Of a DNA stretch of 64,000 nt, positions 53,001 through 61,680 are shown piece after piece. The notes under the pieces are model-generated. The model worked only from the letters and a program-made list of their open reading frames with translations. It was not told the DNA's origin and did not search any database. The position numbers and the translations under genes are program-made. This DNA comes from Crambe crambe (taxonomy: Eukaryota > Porifera > Demospongiae > Poecilosclerida > Crambeidae): the NCBI GenBank assembly GCA_963924555.1, contig OZ004596.1, positions 2,790,001 through 2,854,000 of the forward strand, given 5' to 3'. Every line of letters begins with the position of its first letter. Positions within the stretch are counted from its first letter, which is position 1.

Positions 53001-55322
53001 TGCCATACAGAGCATCCCTGTCTCAAACTATTCTGCTCTTCCAGTGCCATTCCGCACATCAAGCACTAGCCCACAAATCTGCTCAGGAACTGCACGCTGC
53101 CTTCACCATCTACGGAAGCATGCCAGACTCACCATCCCTACTGCATGCAGCAATTCATCATCTGATGGTAACTCTCTCTTTGCTCTCTGGATGTCCCTAC
53201 TGAAGTCCCATACCAACCTCCCACCATGCTGACCCTTCTCTGCCTCTATTGCTTTGCACTGAAACCCTTGGCTCTCAATGCCTGTCTTGCTACTCTCCGT
53301 GGACTAGCATGTTTCTTTCTATCTCTCTCTCCCTTCCAGTGCTAAGCCACAAAGCTTTCTCTCTTCAAATAGGGATTTAAGATAACCTTGCTCTCTCTAA
53401 ACCGATCTGGCTGCCTCCTATCCTCATAACCCAGCTCAGCCTCAGCCCCACCACACAATGATGACTTCAAAGTACCCACTTCGGTTCTGCACTGCTGTCC
53501 TTATCCCAACAATCTAACACAATTCTCTTCAGGTATCTGTCTCCCTTCCTCTTGCATCAAGACTACTACCTTGTAACCTTGCTACATCCCACCTCCTAAC
53601 ACTTGATCCTGCATAATCCCTCCTAAAAGAACTACTCCTCCAAACCATCATCTTGCCCTCAATAATCTGTGATTCGTGTTACAGTCAGTTCCACATATCA
53701 CAGATACATTCAGACACCTTCTTTCTCATAATCATGTAGTCCACCTCTTGGATTTCGGGGCTGCCAGGTCTGCTTGCAGATATCCTTCTGCTTGAACTGG
53801 TTCATCAAGCATTGAAATAACCCAGCATCATAAAGCATTCATCAGATGGAATTGATGAAATAGCATCTTGCAGACTATCAAAGAACCAGCATGATGGAGT
53901 ACTCCTCCCACTCCCAACTTTCTGCTTAGCAGTGCAAAGTACTGCACTCCTCTCTAAATCTACTCAGACTGCTGCAAGAAAACATCTTGCCTTTAATACA
54001 AAGTGCATATGATTGATAATCATACTTGCATGCACACAGGGTATGATATTGTATACATGATAATATATATGTGGATTTTCTTGTGCTATTTTATAGGAAA
54101 CAGAAATATTCCTGGACATAAAATCTATATCTACCATTCATAAGAAAGTAAAGGTATTTTCACTTCAGGAAGATAATGAATCCAGAGTTGTATGGAGGCA
54201 TGTAACAGTTGCACTTCAAAGAGGTGATGCTGAAGCTGCTGCTGTCGCTAAACATGAAGTATGTGACACTAGCCAATTATGATCAAAGGTCAATATCAGC
54301 TTACCATCCTGGTATTAAAACGAATCCATTCATCTATAATTATCATTCATTCAGTCAAATGGCCAGAGACAGGAAGTTTGTTATAATGTTACTTATATAA
54401 TAACACAAGAGGATGGGTGTAAAAATTGACAAAAAATTGTCTAAAAAATGAGCAAGAGGATAATTAACAGGAAGCACTTCCAGTCTGCAACTAAATTTGG
54501 ACATGGGCCACTCGACTGCGTCAGGTTGTGATAGCCTCAGGCCTTCCTCTCTCATTGGTATAGTCTCTCACAAAGAAAAAAGGTAAAGTATTGCATGGGA
54601 GGAAAAGAAAAACGAGAGGAAGGCCTGGTAAGGCTTATCACATGAGGGCAAGGTAGATTGGGGTAACTCGGGACACTCTTACTACAAATGATGATATCCC
54701 TGCAACTGCTTTAGCTATAAACAAGCGATAAATCAGATAAGTAAGCAAGTTAAGTTTTTTTTTCTTGCTATCTTGTAAAATCAGCAGAGTATGCGGGGCT
54801 GTTTATTACCAACAGAGTAACCAAAGCACTCTAGGCTGGCTTCAAAGAGAGACAAAGCATAGATGTTTGTGTGCAAAATATTAGTGATCTCAAGCAAGAT
54901 TTGAGATTGACCCAAGTTACCCTGTGTCCCAAGTCACCTTACAATCAAATCAATTGCTAGTGGTCGTAATACAAACTGCATACATGGCACCATTCTTCAG
55001 AAATAATCGTCTCACTGATACTTGTAAACTGCTCCAGAAAGTCAGTTTAGCTCGGTGACTCTGCTCTGGAAGGTGCAATACTTAATATGGCAATTGTATT
55101 TAGGTGGAAGAAAAACAGAGAGAGAAGGCAAGAGAATTGAAAAGAAAAGGAGATGAATGGCACCCTGAGGTATGTGTTTATTCTTAGGTATACAGAACAG
55201 GAGAGAGGTAAAATTTTCATTTTCTTTTTCTTCAACAGCATTTCAGCAGAGATTTAAACACTGACATACCTTTTTGGATATTTAAAAGCAACTTGGAACA
55301 AAGAATTGAAACCATGTCATAG
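29061..55322 (+). CDS. OSBPL9: Oxysterol-binding-protein-related protein, ORP9-like, short form
   Basis: ORP9 proteins carry lipids (sterol, PI4P, PS) at ER-Golgi contacts. Exons: 29061-29090, 29288-29483, 34207-34366, 34457-34538, 35370-35474, 37260-37344, 44410-44520, 44692-44755, 47417-47513, (47682-47707?), 51818-51896, 54097-54258, 55104-55169 and 55239-55322. All phases agree. The order is an acidic N-terminus with an FFAT motif ([10 protein letters not shown]), then the ORD with [51 protein letters not shown], the W-E-GG segment, EGCWN, and a basic C-terminal helix. The run [15 protein letters not shown] and the PNGY/GTFPNG context point to ORP9 rather than ORP1, ORP2, ORP5 or ORP8. 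No PH domain was seen upstream, so the product resembles the short ORP9 isoform. The sterol/PI4P pocket segment normally reading PFYGGK was not found. Confidence 0.85.
29288..29483 (+). CDS. OSBPL9: ORP9-like exon with FFAT motif
   Basis: After a ttgttatag acceptor the exon encodes [20 protein letters not shown] and then an acidic tail ([13 protein letters not shown]). EYFDALD fits the FFAT consensus E-F/Y-F-D-A-x-E/D that binds VAP at the ER. The acidic residues in front are also typical. Human ORP9 has SSEDEFYDADEF at the equivalent place. The donor at 29484 (gtactc) is weak but gives the phase 1 needed by the next exon. Otherwise the frame stops at 29499. Confidence 0.7.
29800..30012. mobile_element. 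Palindromic MITE
   Basis: The left arm (tagggatgaccattgctcaa, then gaagggtagggatgaagac and atatccagccaacaatccct) and right arm (agggattgttggctggatat, then tacccttactttttttgagc and aatggtcatccct) are complementary around a loop of about 60 nt. Related pieces occur at 22850-22935 and about 61370-61435. Confidence 0.85.
30530..30625 (-). repeat. Dispersed repeat R1, partial copy
   Basis: Contains gcttagaaaggcttcaaata, then cagccatgaaagcttcat and aggctttccagctt, in the reverse orientation of the family. Confidence 0.6.
30681..30828 (-). mobile_element. Copy of the 39161-type MITE
   Basis: Reverse orientation. gtttacacacatgcccaatt, gatgtgggttgggccacctg and ctcatgtaaatggggcttag match the complement of 39161-39330. 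Confidence 0.75.
31235..31380 (-). repeat. Dispersed repeat R1, partial copy
   Basis: Contains gctcttccctaggctttagt, tggcacttcatagcatgag and tagttggaaaccccgcccct, the reverse complement of R1's left half. Confidence 0.65.
31895..32530 (+). repeat. Dispersed repeat R1/R4 copy, interrupted twice
   Basis: R1 blocks (ccatgctgtgcaaggggcag; ccgtacatgaaactttcatg) are followed, after the hAT-like insertion at 32072-32363, by R4 (tgctgaacaatggctaagaa to tagctcttttacgat). R4 then resumes at 33892 on the other side of the large foldback, ending near 33950. Confidence 0.75.
32072..32363. mobile_element. Small hAT-like non-autonomous element
   Basis: The 15-bp inverted ends CAGGGGCTGATCCAG lie at 32072 and as the complement at 32349-32363. 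Both sides are followed by CTCTG, a 5-bp direct repeat. The CAGGGG ends are of hAT type. The 292 bp have no coding sequence. It is inserted into an R1 copy. Confidence 0.75.
32531..33891. mobile_element. Large foldback element, 1.36 kb, nested in R4
   Basis: The arms, 32531-33054 and 33374-33891, are about 520 bp each and complementary over their length with few differences. Termini are CAGTGCTCC and GGAGCACTG, hAT-like. The 320-bp loop is largely unique. It lies in the ORP9-like intron between exons 2 and 3. The left flank ends in, and the right flank resumes, one R4 repeat copy, which proves insertion. A clean target duplication is not visible (atactaga against gagtagta). Confidence 0.9.
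34207..34366 (+). CDS. OSBPL9: ORP9-like exon, start of lipid-transfer domain
   Basis: Phase 1 to phase 2. It encodes [20 protein letters not shown] and then [19 protein letters not shown], the lid and first strands of the OSBP-related domain, nearly identical to vertebrate ORP9/10/11. Confidence 0.92.
34457..34538 (+). CDS. OSBPL9: ORP9-like exon
   Basis: Phase 2 to phase 0. It encodes [20 protein letters not shown] and SSFSASRK, matching ORP9's [23 protein letters not shown]. Confidence 0.9.
35370..35474 (+). CDS. OSBPL9: ORP9-like exon with KPYNPILGE motif
   Basis: Phase 0 at both ends, with a gtaagt donor. It encodes [20 protein letters not shown], a family hallmark that includes the lysine lining the PI4P site, followed by [13 protein letters not shown]. 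Confidence 0.92.
36190..36414 (+). mobile_element. Half-copy of the 50156-type MITE
   Basis: It shares gaagtaggaatagtagtttt, ggcgtggttattgaaattag and gagggtaggagtgatagg, and an end resembling cactttttatttttttt with gcgctc, with 50156-50547. Confidence 0.65.
37260..37344 (+). CDS. OSBPL9: ORP9-like exon with EQVSHHPP signature
   Basis: Phase 0 to phase 1. It encodes [16 protein letters not shown]. The HH pair binds the PI4P phosphate, and EQVSHHPP is the defining OSBP-family signature. Confidence 0.95.
37471..37744. mobile_element. Palindromic MITE, 274 bp
   Basis: Nearly the whole element is two complementary arms. Terminal AAGAATATTTATTCTAAAT is matched by the complement at 37726-37744. 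Inside, gtagggatggctgtgtgtgg and gttcagcaacaagagagtga have complements in the right arm. The loop is only a few bases at about 37605-37612. Confidence 0.88.
37885..38270. mobile_element. MITE-like element, 386 bp
   Basis: The inverted ends CAGACCCTATGCATGAAAAA and the complement TTTTTCATGCGTAGGGTCTG are followed by complementary agggtctggtgagtgtgcta / tagcacactcaccagaccct. The arms are about 70 bp and the interior is unique. Confidence 0.85.
39161..39330. mobile_element. 170-bp MITE, complete copy
   Basis: The 17-bp inverted ends TAAGCCCCGTTTACACG and the complement at 39314-39330 differ at one position. The interior has repeated ATCCGGATT/AACCCGGATT motifs. Relatives occur at 17598-17726 and 30681-30828. 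The ends contain TTTACAC, common in small DNA transposons. Confidence 0.85.
40968..41125. mobile_element. Palindromic element family (GTCTAAATAA type)
   Basis: gtctaaataatagttagaca at left is answered by the complementary taacttatttagac at right. The inner arms gaaacctgagagccctgggc and gggcccgaaggtttctaaac are also complementary. Copies or halves occur at about 19130-19215, 19845-19930, 43304-43451 and 43945-44045. Confidence 0.8.
43010..43180 (+). repeat. Dispersed repeat shared with 54490-54650
   Basis: The segments with taccaggcctttctctctta, gatactttacctttttctcg and ctataccagtgagagaggaa are found in inverse orientation at 54490-54650. Confidence 0.65.
43238..44045. repeat. Mosaic repeat block
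   Basis: A 65-bp direct repeat (ggcacttagaaaacccagta and onward) occurs at 43238-43302 and 43725-43789. Between them are a 40968-type palindrome (43304-43451) and an R1 copy (43455-43690, minus). After the second unit, 43790-43950 repeats 41130-41240 (caacaaacatgaatcagagc; gccaccgcaatgcgttg). Another palindrome half follows, to 44045. Confidence 0.75.
44410..44520 (+). CDS. OSBPL9: ORP9-like exon
   Basis: Phase 1 at both ends. It encodes [20 protein letters not shown] and then [17 protein letters not shown]. The family has [34 protein letters not shown]. Confidence 0.9.
44692..44755 (+). CDS. OSBPL9: ORP9-like exon
   Basis: Phase 1 to phase 2. It encodes [20 protein letters not shown], matching CLDYDEHYILTFPNGYGR of ORP9. 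Confidence 0.9.
44856..44908 (+). ncRNA. Isolated 23-bp hairpin, possible miRNA-like precursor
   Basis: 44856-44878 and 44886-44908 pair over 23 positions with one mismatch and one G-T pair around the 7-nt loop AATCATC. It lies within the ORP9-like intron on the sense strand. The stem length resembles a small-RNA duplex, but a tiny palindromic transposon remnant would look the same. No second copy was noticed in the window. Confidence 0.35.
46527..47278. mobile_element. Element with ~45-bp inverted ends, 752 bp
   Basis: The left end ggtcactccaatacgcactg, with gacacccgcgacaggggtca, is complementary to the right end cttgaccccggtcgcgggta with gtgtattggaatgac. Subrepeats TTGACCGCTTGACC lie just inside both ends. 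No coding capacity. Confidence 0.8.
47417..47513 (+). CDS. OSBPL9: ORP9-like exon
   Basis: Phase 2 to phase 0, with a gtaagc donor. It encodes [20 protein letters not shown] and [12 protein letters not shown]. The counterpart is [32 protein letters not shown]. Confidence 0.9.
47682..47707 (+). CDS. OSBPL9: Candidate 26-nt micro-exon of the ORP9-like gene
   Basis: It is bounded by acacaatag and gtaagc. Phase 0 to phase 2 is exactly what is needed between the flanking exons. It would encode SDLEEVEF plus a split Arg. It does not resemble the expected PFYGGK segment, so an unrecognised longer exon is the alternative. Confidence 0.25.
48343..48576 (-). other. Unrecognised acidic open frame
   Basis: 77 codons on -: [20 protein letters not shown], then [20 protein letters not shown] and [12 protein letters not shown]. 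The composition looks coding (acidic, then basic), and the frame may continue upstream through an intron. I do not recognise it. It could be an exon or the end of a mobile-element gene inside the ORP9-like intron. Confidence 0.25.
49025..49463. mobile_element. hAT-like MITE with homopolymer-rich ends
   Basis: The ends CAGTGGAGTA and TACTCCACTG enclose G-runs on the left and a C18-type run on the right. The flanking 8-mers agtatcat and atcatcat match at 6 of 8 positions, consistent with an eroded 8-bp target duplication. 439 bp, no coding sequence. Confidence 0.75.
49925..50150 (-). repeat. Dispersed repeat R1 copy
   Basis: Reverse orientation. It contains tgctcttccctaggctttag, ggcacttcatagcataaac and gttggaaaccctgcaccttg. 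It ends ctaagttggtatgcagttgc, directly next to the MITE at 50156. Confidence 0.7.
50156..50547. mobile_element. Palindromic MITE, 392 bp
   Basis: The 20-bp ends gagtgcaaaaaatttcttct and agaagaaattttttgcactc are exact complements. The arms continue (cctatcactcctagccctcc / ggagggctaggagtgatag) to a centre at about 50360, where another palindrome (ctcctaggcctcctaatttt / aggaggcctaggag) lies. It is a nested double hairpin. A half-copy is at 36190-36414. Confidence 0.9.
51818..51896 (+). CDS. OSBPL9: ORP9-like exon
   Basis: Phase 2 to phase 0, with a gtgagt donor. It encodes [20 protein letters not shown] and QKISKN. The motif EGCWN matches the conserved EGEWN. Confidence 0.85.
52150..53960 (-). 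pseudogene. LINE (non-LTR retrotransposon), decayed, 5'-truncated
   Basis: Read leftwards from 53960 there are endonuclease pieces ([48 protein letters not shown]). Then come [16 protein letters not shown] and [42 protein letters not shown] remnants ([28 protein letters not shown]), the post-RT block [20 protein letters not shown] with [20 protein letters not shown] and [15 protein letters not shown], and finally zinc-finger-like remnants near 52190-52320. The RT palm is largely deleted and stops are frequent. The arrangement resembles endonuclease-RT LINEs common in sponges. It lies antisense in the ORP9-like gene's intron. Confidence 0.8.
54097..54258 (+). CDS. OSBPL9: ORP9-like exon
   Basis: A 54-codon exon, phase 0 at both ends. 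It encodes [20 protein letters not shown], then [20 protein letters not shown] and [11 protein letters not shown]9 has VFVDTKKLPIIKKKVRKL...YESRSLWKDVT...DIDAATEAKH. Confidence 0.9.
54490..54650 (-). repeat. Dispersed repeat shared with 43010-43180
   Basis: Inverse copy: caggccttcctctctcattg, tatagtctctcacaaag, aaaggtaaagtattgcatg and gaggaaggcctggtaaggct. Confidence 0.65.
55104..55169 (+). CDS. OSBPL9: ORP9-like exon
   Basis: A 22-codon exon, phase 0 at both ends, encoding [20 protein letters not shown]. This is the charged C-terminal helix (LEERQRAEARERKEK) of ORP9/10/11. Confidence 0.88.
55239..55322 (+). CDS. OSBPL9: ORP9-like terminal exon
   Basis: 27 codons and TAG at 55320-55322. It encodes [20 protein letters not shown] and so on, in the place of the family's LFHEDGECWVYDEPL. 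The C-terminus is somewhat divergent. A possible AATAAA polyadenylation signal lies at 55631. Confidence 0.8.
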   Translation, partial: HFSRDLNTDIPFWIFKSNLEQRIETMS

Positions 55323-56310
55323 TTTTGAAATTAAAATATGAGTGATAAATTATTTTTATGAAGTTCCATATTACAAGTACATGTCATTCACTAGTTATGT
55401 TTTTGTTCAAAGCAAGTGTGTCTGCCTTGTGACCAGTAAAACTTTTTTGTTCCAAATACATTCCTAACTCAGAACGATGTGGAAGTGTAATACTTCTGTT
55501 CCAGTAGGGATCTTCTATTTTAAGAAGTTTTCTTATTTCTGCAGATATTAACTGGAAATAGAATGTTGGAATGCATGAATTCAAAAAATGGTTAGCTTGC
55601 TACCCCTATCATATAGGGATGAATACATAAAATAAAATTACTAATTTTCTCAGCAATGAGTGAATATTAGCTTCTAAAATTATCATGCATAATTTGAACT
55701 TTGGGGACCAGGCTTTGGAGCAAATCAAATTGGAAACCAGTATTTGTCATTGTTCAGGATTAGGCATAAATCTATACAATTTTCCAGCCTCCAGGTCCAT
55801 GTCCCATCAATTAAGCCTAGCAGTTTACTCACATTCGCAGCATAGATCCTGTCTGAGATGGTTTTACTGTGACTATATGAATGTGGCAGCCATACTTTCA
55901 ATTAAGTTAGAGAGGCTCATGTGCATGTACTAGCTACACAAGAGCAGTGCCTCCAACCTATGAAGTTTGATTACAGTATAAAATGCTCCCATTTTCAATA
56001 TTTTATAATGGATTTCAGTATTTTTAGCCATTTTATAAGTAATGCAATATAAAATGTGTACAGTAAGTTTATCTAAATTTCAGTATTTTTGAAATTTCTT
56101 CAGTATTTTTGGTCAAATTTCAGTAAAAATACTGATGAATCAGTATAGTTGGAGACTCTGGAAGAGAATGAAGCAATATGCCCCAGGTTAGTTCTGTCAT
56201 GCATACATCTTAATTTCTAGTACTTACCATGTCCCTTGTTAGTTCTTTCATGCACCTATAGCTACTTAGCATCCTAACCTCTGTGCATAATTATAGTACT
56301 GTCATATAAT
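55323..56310. other. Region downstream of the ORP9-like gene
   Basis: 3' flank and intergenic sequence without recognised genes. AATAAA at 55631 could be the polyadenylation signal, 309 bases after the stop. 55970-56160 has imperfect repeats of ttcagtatttttg. Confidence 0.4.
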
Positions 56311-56339
56311 ATTCGAAGTAAGTAGTTAGTTTCGATTCT

Positions 56340-57700
56340 ACTGTGCATTGTAGCGTAGTTGTGAGTGGTATTTCCAAGTGTGATAATTGCAGAAAGTATA
56401 GAATAGTTCTATGTGCCATGCACAGTCGTTAAAAGAAGTGTTGAAAAGACTATCGTTTCTAGTTTATGTGAACTATTGCTATTTGAATGTACCAGAAAAG
56501 GAAGGTTGAGCTACTAGAAGAAAAAGTGAAGAAGCTGACTGAGAAATCTGGTGTAGAAGTTGATGTGGTGACTTGAGTCATATTATGGAGGAGATGACTT
56601 ATGAAGTGCAGAAAAGTTTCATGAGAATTCATTTGAGAGGGTATTTGGAATCAGGCAAAGAGGGCTAAAGATCACAGGCAAATGAGATGGCACCCAGCAA
56701 TGATAAAGTGGTGCCTCAGCTTGAAAATGCTTTCTTCGTCATCATACCGTGCACTACGATCATCAGGTACCATCTGAACAGACTTTAAGGGACTATACCC
56801 ATTGGATGAAGTCCGATGCTGGATTTAGTGGGAGTGATATATGAATCCTTCCAGAAAAATTGATTCTGTAGATGATTTCCAGAAGCATGTCTGTCTAATT
56901 TTCGATGAAGTCTGAATTAAGGAAGCTAGATCTTGTGTATGATAAGCATTCTTGGGTTTGTAAACTTGGAAAGTTTTAGTGATGAGCTGTTAGAGTTGGA
57001 GTGTTCGGAGAATAATGAGATGAAACAGTGTGCTGCCACGAACATGTTAGTTTTCATGGTGGACAATCTATTTGAGTATCTATATGCACAGTTTCCTTGT
57101 GCATCCTTGTCAGCTGACCTGATATTTCCTTTGGTATGGGATTGTGTGAAGAGACTTGGATTGTATGGCTTCAAAGTAATGGCCCTTACAGCTGATGGTG
57201 CACCATGCAATAGAAACTTTTTCGAGACAAACAAGCGTAATGAAGATGAGATTGTCTACAAGAGTGTTAATGTCTTCAGCAAAGAGAAAAGGAACGATTA
57301 TTTTCTCTGATGTCCCTCATCTGATAAAGACTGTGAGGAATTACTGGGCAACTCTTTTGCACATAAATTCACCAGAGGATTGGAGGTACTTAATAACTAC
57401 ACGACTCTATAGCTATTAAGTTAGCATATAGTTTAGTAGTCCTCTAGACCATCACCCCTCCCTGTCTGAATGTGCACCGTTTGAAATTATAATGCTGCAC
57501 TGTGCATGCAGATCAATGGCAAGAATATTTCCTGGGATCATCTGGAGCAACTGTACCACCGACATTGTGGTGATGGTGCTGTGCATGATTCAGAACTTTT
57601 GATTTTACCCAAAATCAAATTCAAGCACATTAAGCACATTAAGCTGGATTCAAAAATGAGCACAAAAAGCACAATTCAAAAATGAGAGTTGATCTTGCTG
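56340..57700 (+). pseudogene. P-element/THAP9-like transposase relic, copy 2
   Basis: After several frameshifts, an intact stretch at 56933-57310 encodes [60 protein letters not shown] and GLYGFKVMALTADGAPCNRN. One frameshift later come FSDVPHLIKTVRNYW and, after a probable intron, INGKNISWDHLEQLYHRHCG. These correspond to the catalytic and GTP/insertion region of P/THAP9-type transposases (D in LTADGAPCNR, DxPHLIKT). It is inactive. Confidence 0.75.
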
Positions 57701-58009
57701 CTCAGGTATGCTAACCCAAGATCAATATTAGTGAAACCCAACTGCAGACGTGAGGACCCATTACCATATGATGATACCCCAATCCCAAAAGGCCCAGACA
57801 TCATTGAAAATAAAACGAATACTAGCTTTTTGTACTGATTCATGATATCTAGTCATCCTCTATCACCAGTTCCAATCTCTTCCTCTTCAGTCCTTTTCTA
57901 AGTGCATGTAATATTCCATCCAGGCACCTGCTGCTGAATGTCCTCTTATAGTTAACCATAACTCAGCTATTATAGTAAAGTAATTCAGAAGAAAAGTCTG
58001 ATGTCACAA

Positions 58010-58770
58010 ACATCAGCACATCTTCATCCCCAGCTATGTCCCATAGAACTTCCTCCTTGACAGATATGGCATCACTAGCAAGCTAGGAAGGTGTTTCTGA
58101 ACTCTCATCTCCAAGTCTAGGAAAAAGTGATATGCATTGTCATTTACTTTAAACAATCCTCCACAATTAATAGCTTTTTCTGTGTACTCCAAGAAGCTTG
58201 AATCCCCCTAAGGAATCGAGATCTTTTTTTCAGTTTCTTCTTCAATGTAAAGGGTACATAACCAGCAGCATACTTTAGAGCATTAGCTTCATCTGTTGTG
58301 AGGAGTGGGATTTCTGGACTTGCTTGTAGCAACAGGTAGGTCAAGACGAACACAGCTCTCAAGTTGACATGCTCAGTTAATAAAGCTATTCTAGGAATAC
58401 GATATTAGTTGCATGCAGTTAATGTACAAAGTTGATACATAGCTACAGTATTCTTACCTATATCATCGTTCTTCATACAAATTTTTCATCACAGTGCTGG
58501 AAGCACATCCACCCTAACTTTATGGAATGGTGACCACATTTTCTTTTGTTTCGTACTGTGCAGCTTCAACCTTTTATCATCCTTGCAAGCATTCCTTAGC
58601 ACCTTCATCAGTTTTGTTGTAAAAACATCAATATTCTCCTCACTTTTCTACCACCTTTTTTATCAACTCCTCAACTAAAGATTTTGGATTTGTTATTCTG
58701 GGGGATGCAATACCGAAGTCCTTATCATCCTGGACGGCAGCAATAGTGCTTCTCACTAGTCCACTGCTCA
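58010..58770 (-). pseudogene. Unrecognised second gene of the P-like element, copy 2
   Basis: Same order as in copy 1: the [12 protein letters not shown] region near 58730, the lysine-rich block (58560-58640), an intron, then [20 protein letters not shown] at about 58290. Small deletions break the frame. Function is unknown. Confidence 0.55.
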
Positions 58771-58909
58771 TAGCAACAGGGTTGCAAATAAGACCATAAA
58801 GGATGAACAATCAAGTTTACTGGTAAGATTACAGAGAAGCACGGTGTGGATATTAATTCGGAAATCAATTACATTGCCAATCCCTCCTCATTTTATTATA
58901 CTATCTATG

Positions 58910-60730
<1,821 letters not shown>

Positions 60731-61193
60731 ATGAAGCGTAGAAGAGAAAGAGAGAGTTCAACATGCTTCCGAAACTGTTGAGCAGACGGAAGAACGTCTT
60801 AGAAAGCGAAGGATACAGCAAAGCGTGCTGCTCAAACAACTGAACAAAGACAGGCCAGTTTGGAAAGAGCAAGGGACTATCGAAGTCAAAGATTATCTTC
60901 AGAAACAACCGAAGATAGATGGCTTTAGAGCCTATCAAAGTAAAAGATTGTCGGACAGCTGATGAGCGAGATCAGAGACTGCAAGAAAATCAGTGCCGAA
61001 GGTTATTATCTGAGACAGCTGATCCAGGGTGGAAAGTCTGAGAGCCAATCAAAATCGAAGGTTGTCTTCTGATGATCGAGAAGCAAGACTGCAAAGGATG
61101 AGGGAGTACAGTGCTATGTACCAAAGAACCTACTACCCATCAACAATCATCACAGACTCCCCTGTTCCACCAACCAGCAGCACCAATCAGTGA
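60731..61193 (+). pseudogene. Decayed protein of ~22-residue Arg/Glu repeats (Helitron-associated type)
   Basis: In shifting frames it shows ETVEQTEERLRKRRIQQ, RARDYRSQRLSSETTEDR, RAYQSKRLS, DERDQRLQENQCRRLLSETA and RANQNRRLSSDDREARLQRM, ending REYSAMYQRTYYPST and a stop at 61191. The recurring unit (RLSxETxEDRxxRLxRxRxYQ) is what precedes Pif1/Helitron-like helicases in many invertebrate mobile elements. No Rep or helicase domain follows here, so this is a stranded N-terminal fragment. Confidence 0.55.
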
Positions 61194-61515
61194 ATTCACT
61201 ATTGAAGGCTAATCACCTGTGTATTCCCAACCCCCAATCTGTGTGGATTAACATCAGAAGTAACACTGTTTTCACCCTTAGATTAACCTGCCTGGTTCTT
61301 GATCTCTTTGATGTGCATAGCTAATTATAACAATCCATGAAATGAAAAAAAAAAAAAAAGATGTAGGATGTAGGGCTCAGAACAAGGGTAGGGGATCAGT
61401 CTTTACTCTGTATATCCAGCAAACATTCACTTTTGTATTGTAATTTTTTGTGGCGTGCACCAGCACTCTCATTATGCTCGCCCACAATGCTTGCATTTCC
61501 CTAGTAGACACATAC

Positions 61516-61602
61516 CTTGTACTCTTTAAAGCCCATATCTCCAATCCACTTAGCCACCTCTTCTACAGACCAGTTAATACACTGGGGTATAGGGCCAGCC
61601 AT
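61516..61602 (-). CDS. First exon of a SAM-domain protein (partial)
   Basis: ATG at 61602 (minus) opens 29 codons, MAGPIPQCINWSVEEVAKWI followed by GDMGFKEYK, ending at a gtatgt donor in phase 0. W-S-V-E-E-V-x-x-W-I and the MGF..Y pair are the first two helices of a SAM (sterile alpha motif) protein-interaction domain. The following exon, which should continue with the GxxLLxL helix, was not found to the left, so the gene is incomplete or a remnant. It lies next to a CpG-rich block (61620-61680) that could be its promoter. Confidence 0.5.
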
Positions 61603-61619
61603 AATTACTGTTACTATGG

Positions 61620-61680
61620 GGATCGATCGCGCGCGCGTACGGTAAGATACAATTAAAACGGGCCGGCCGCCGCGCAGGGC
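61620..61680 (-). promoter_or_regulatory. CpG-rich block upstream of the SAM exon
   Basis: The sequence includes gatcgcgcgcgcgtacggta and gggccggccgccgcgcaggg, the densest CpG in the window. It lies immediately 5' of the minus-strand ATG at 61602. Promoter function is inferred from position and composition. Confidence 0.3.

Larger units (their letters stand above)
56311..58909 (+). mobile_element. P-like element, second copy, 5' truncated
   Basis: Homology to the first copy begins near its position 13490 and runs to the right terminal repeat at 58872-58909. No left terminal repeat was found. The transposase relic is on + and the accessory gene on - (about 58010-58770), the same convergent arrangement. 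It keeps the middle of the transposase that copy 1 lost, but has more frameshifts elsewhere. Confidence 0.8.

Noticed and set aside
52503-53232. Plus-strand open frames of 143 and 84 codons
   Set aside because: They are opposite-strand shadows of the LINE pseudogene. The minus-strand reading contains the recognisable blocks.
56340-58770. Two P-like copies as one gene family of the host
   Set aside because: Both copies have terminal repeats, convergent layout and heavy decay, as expected of transposons.
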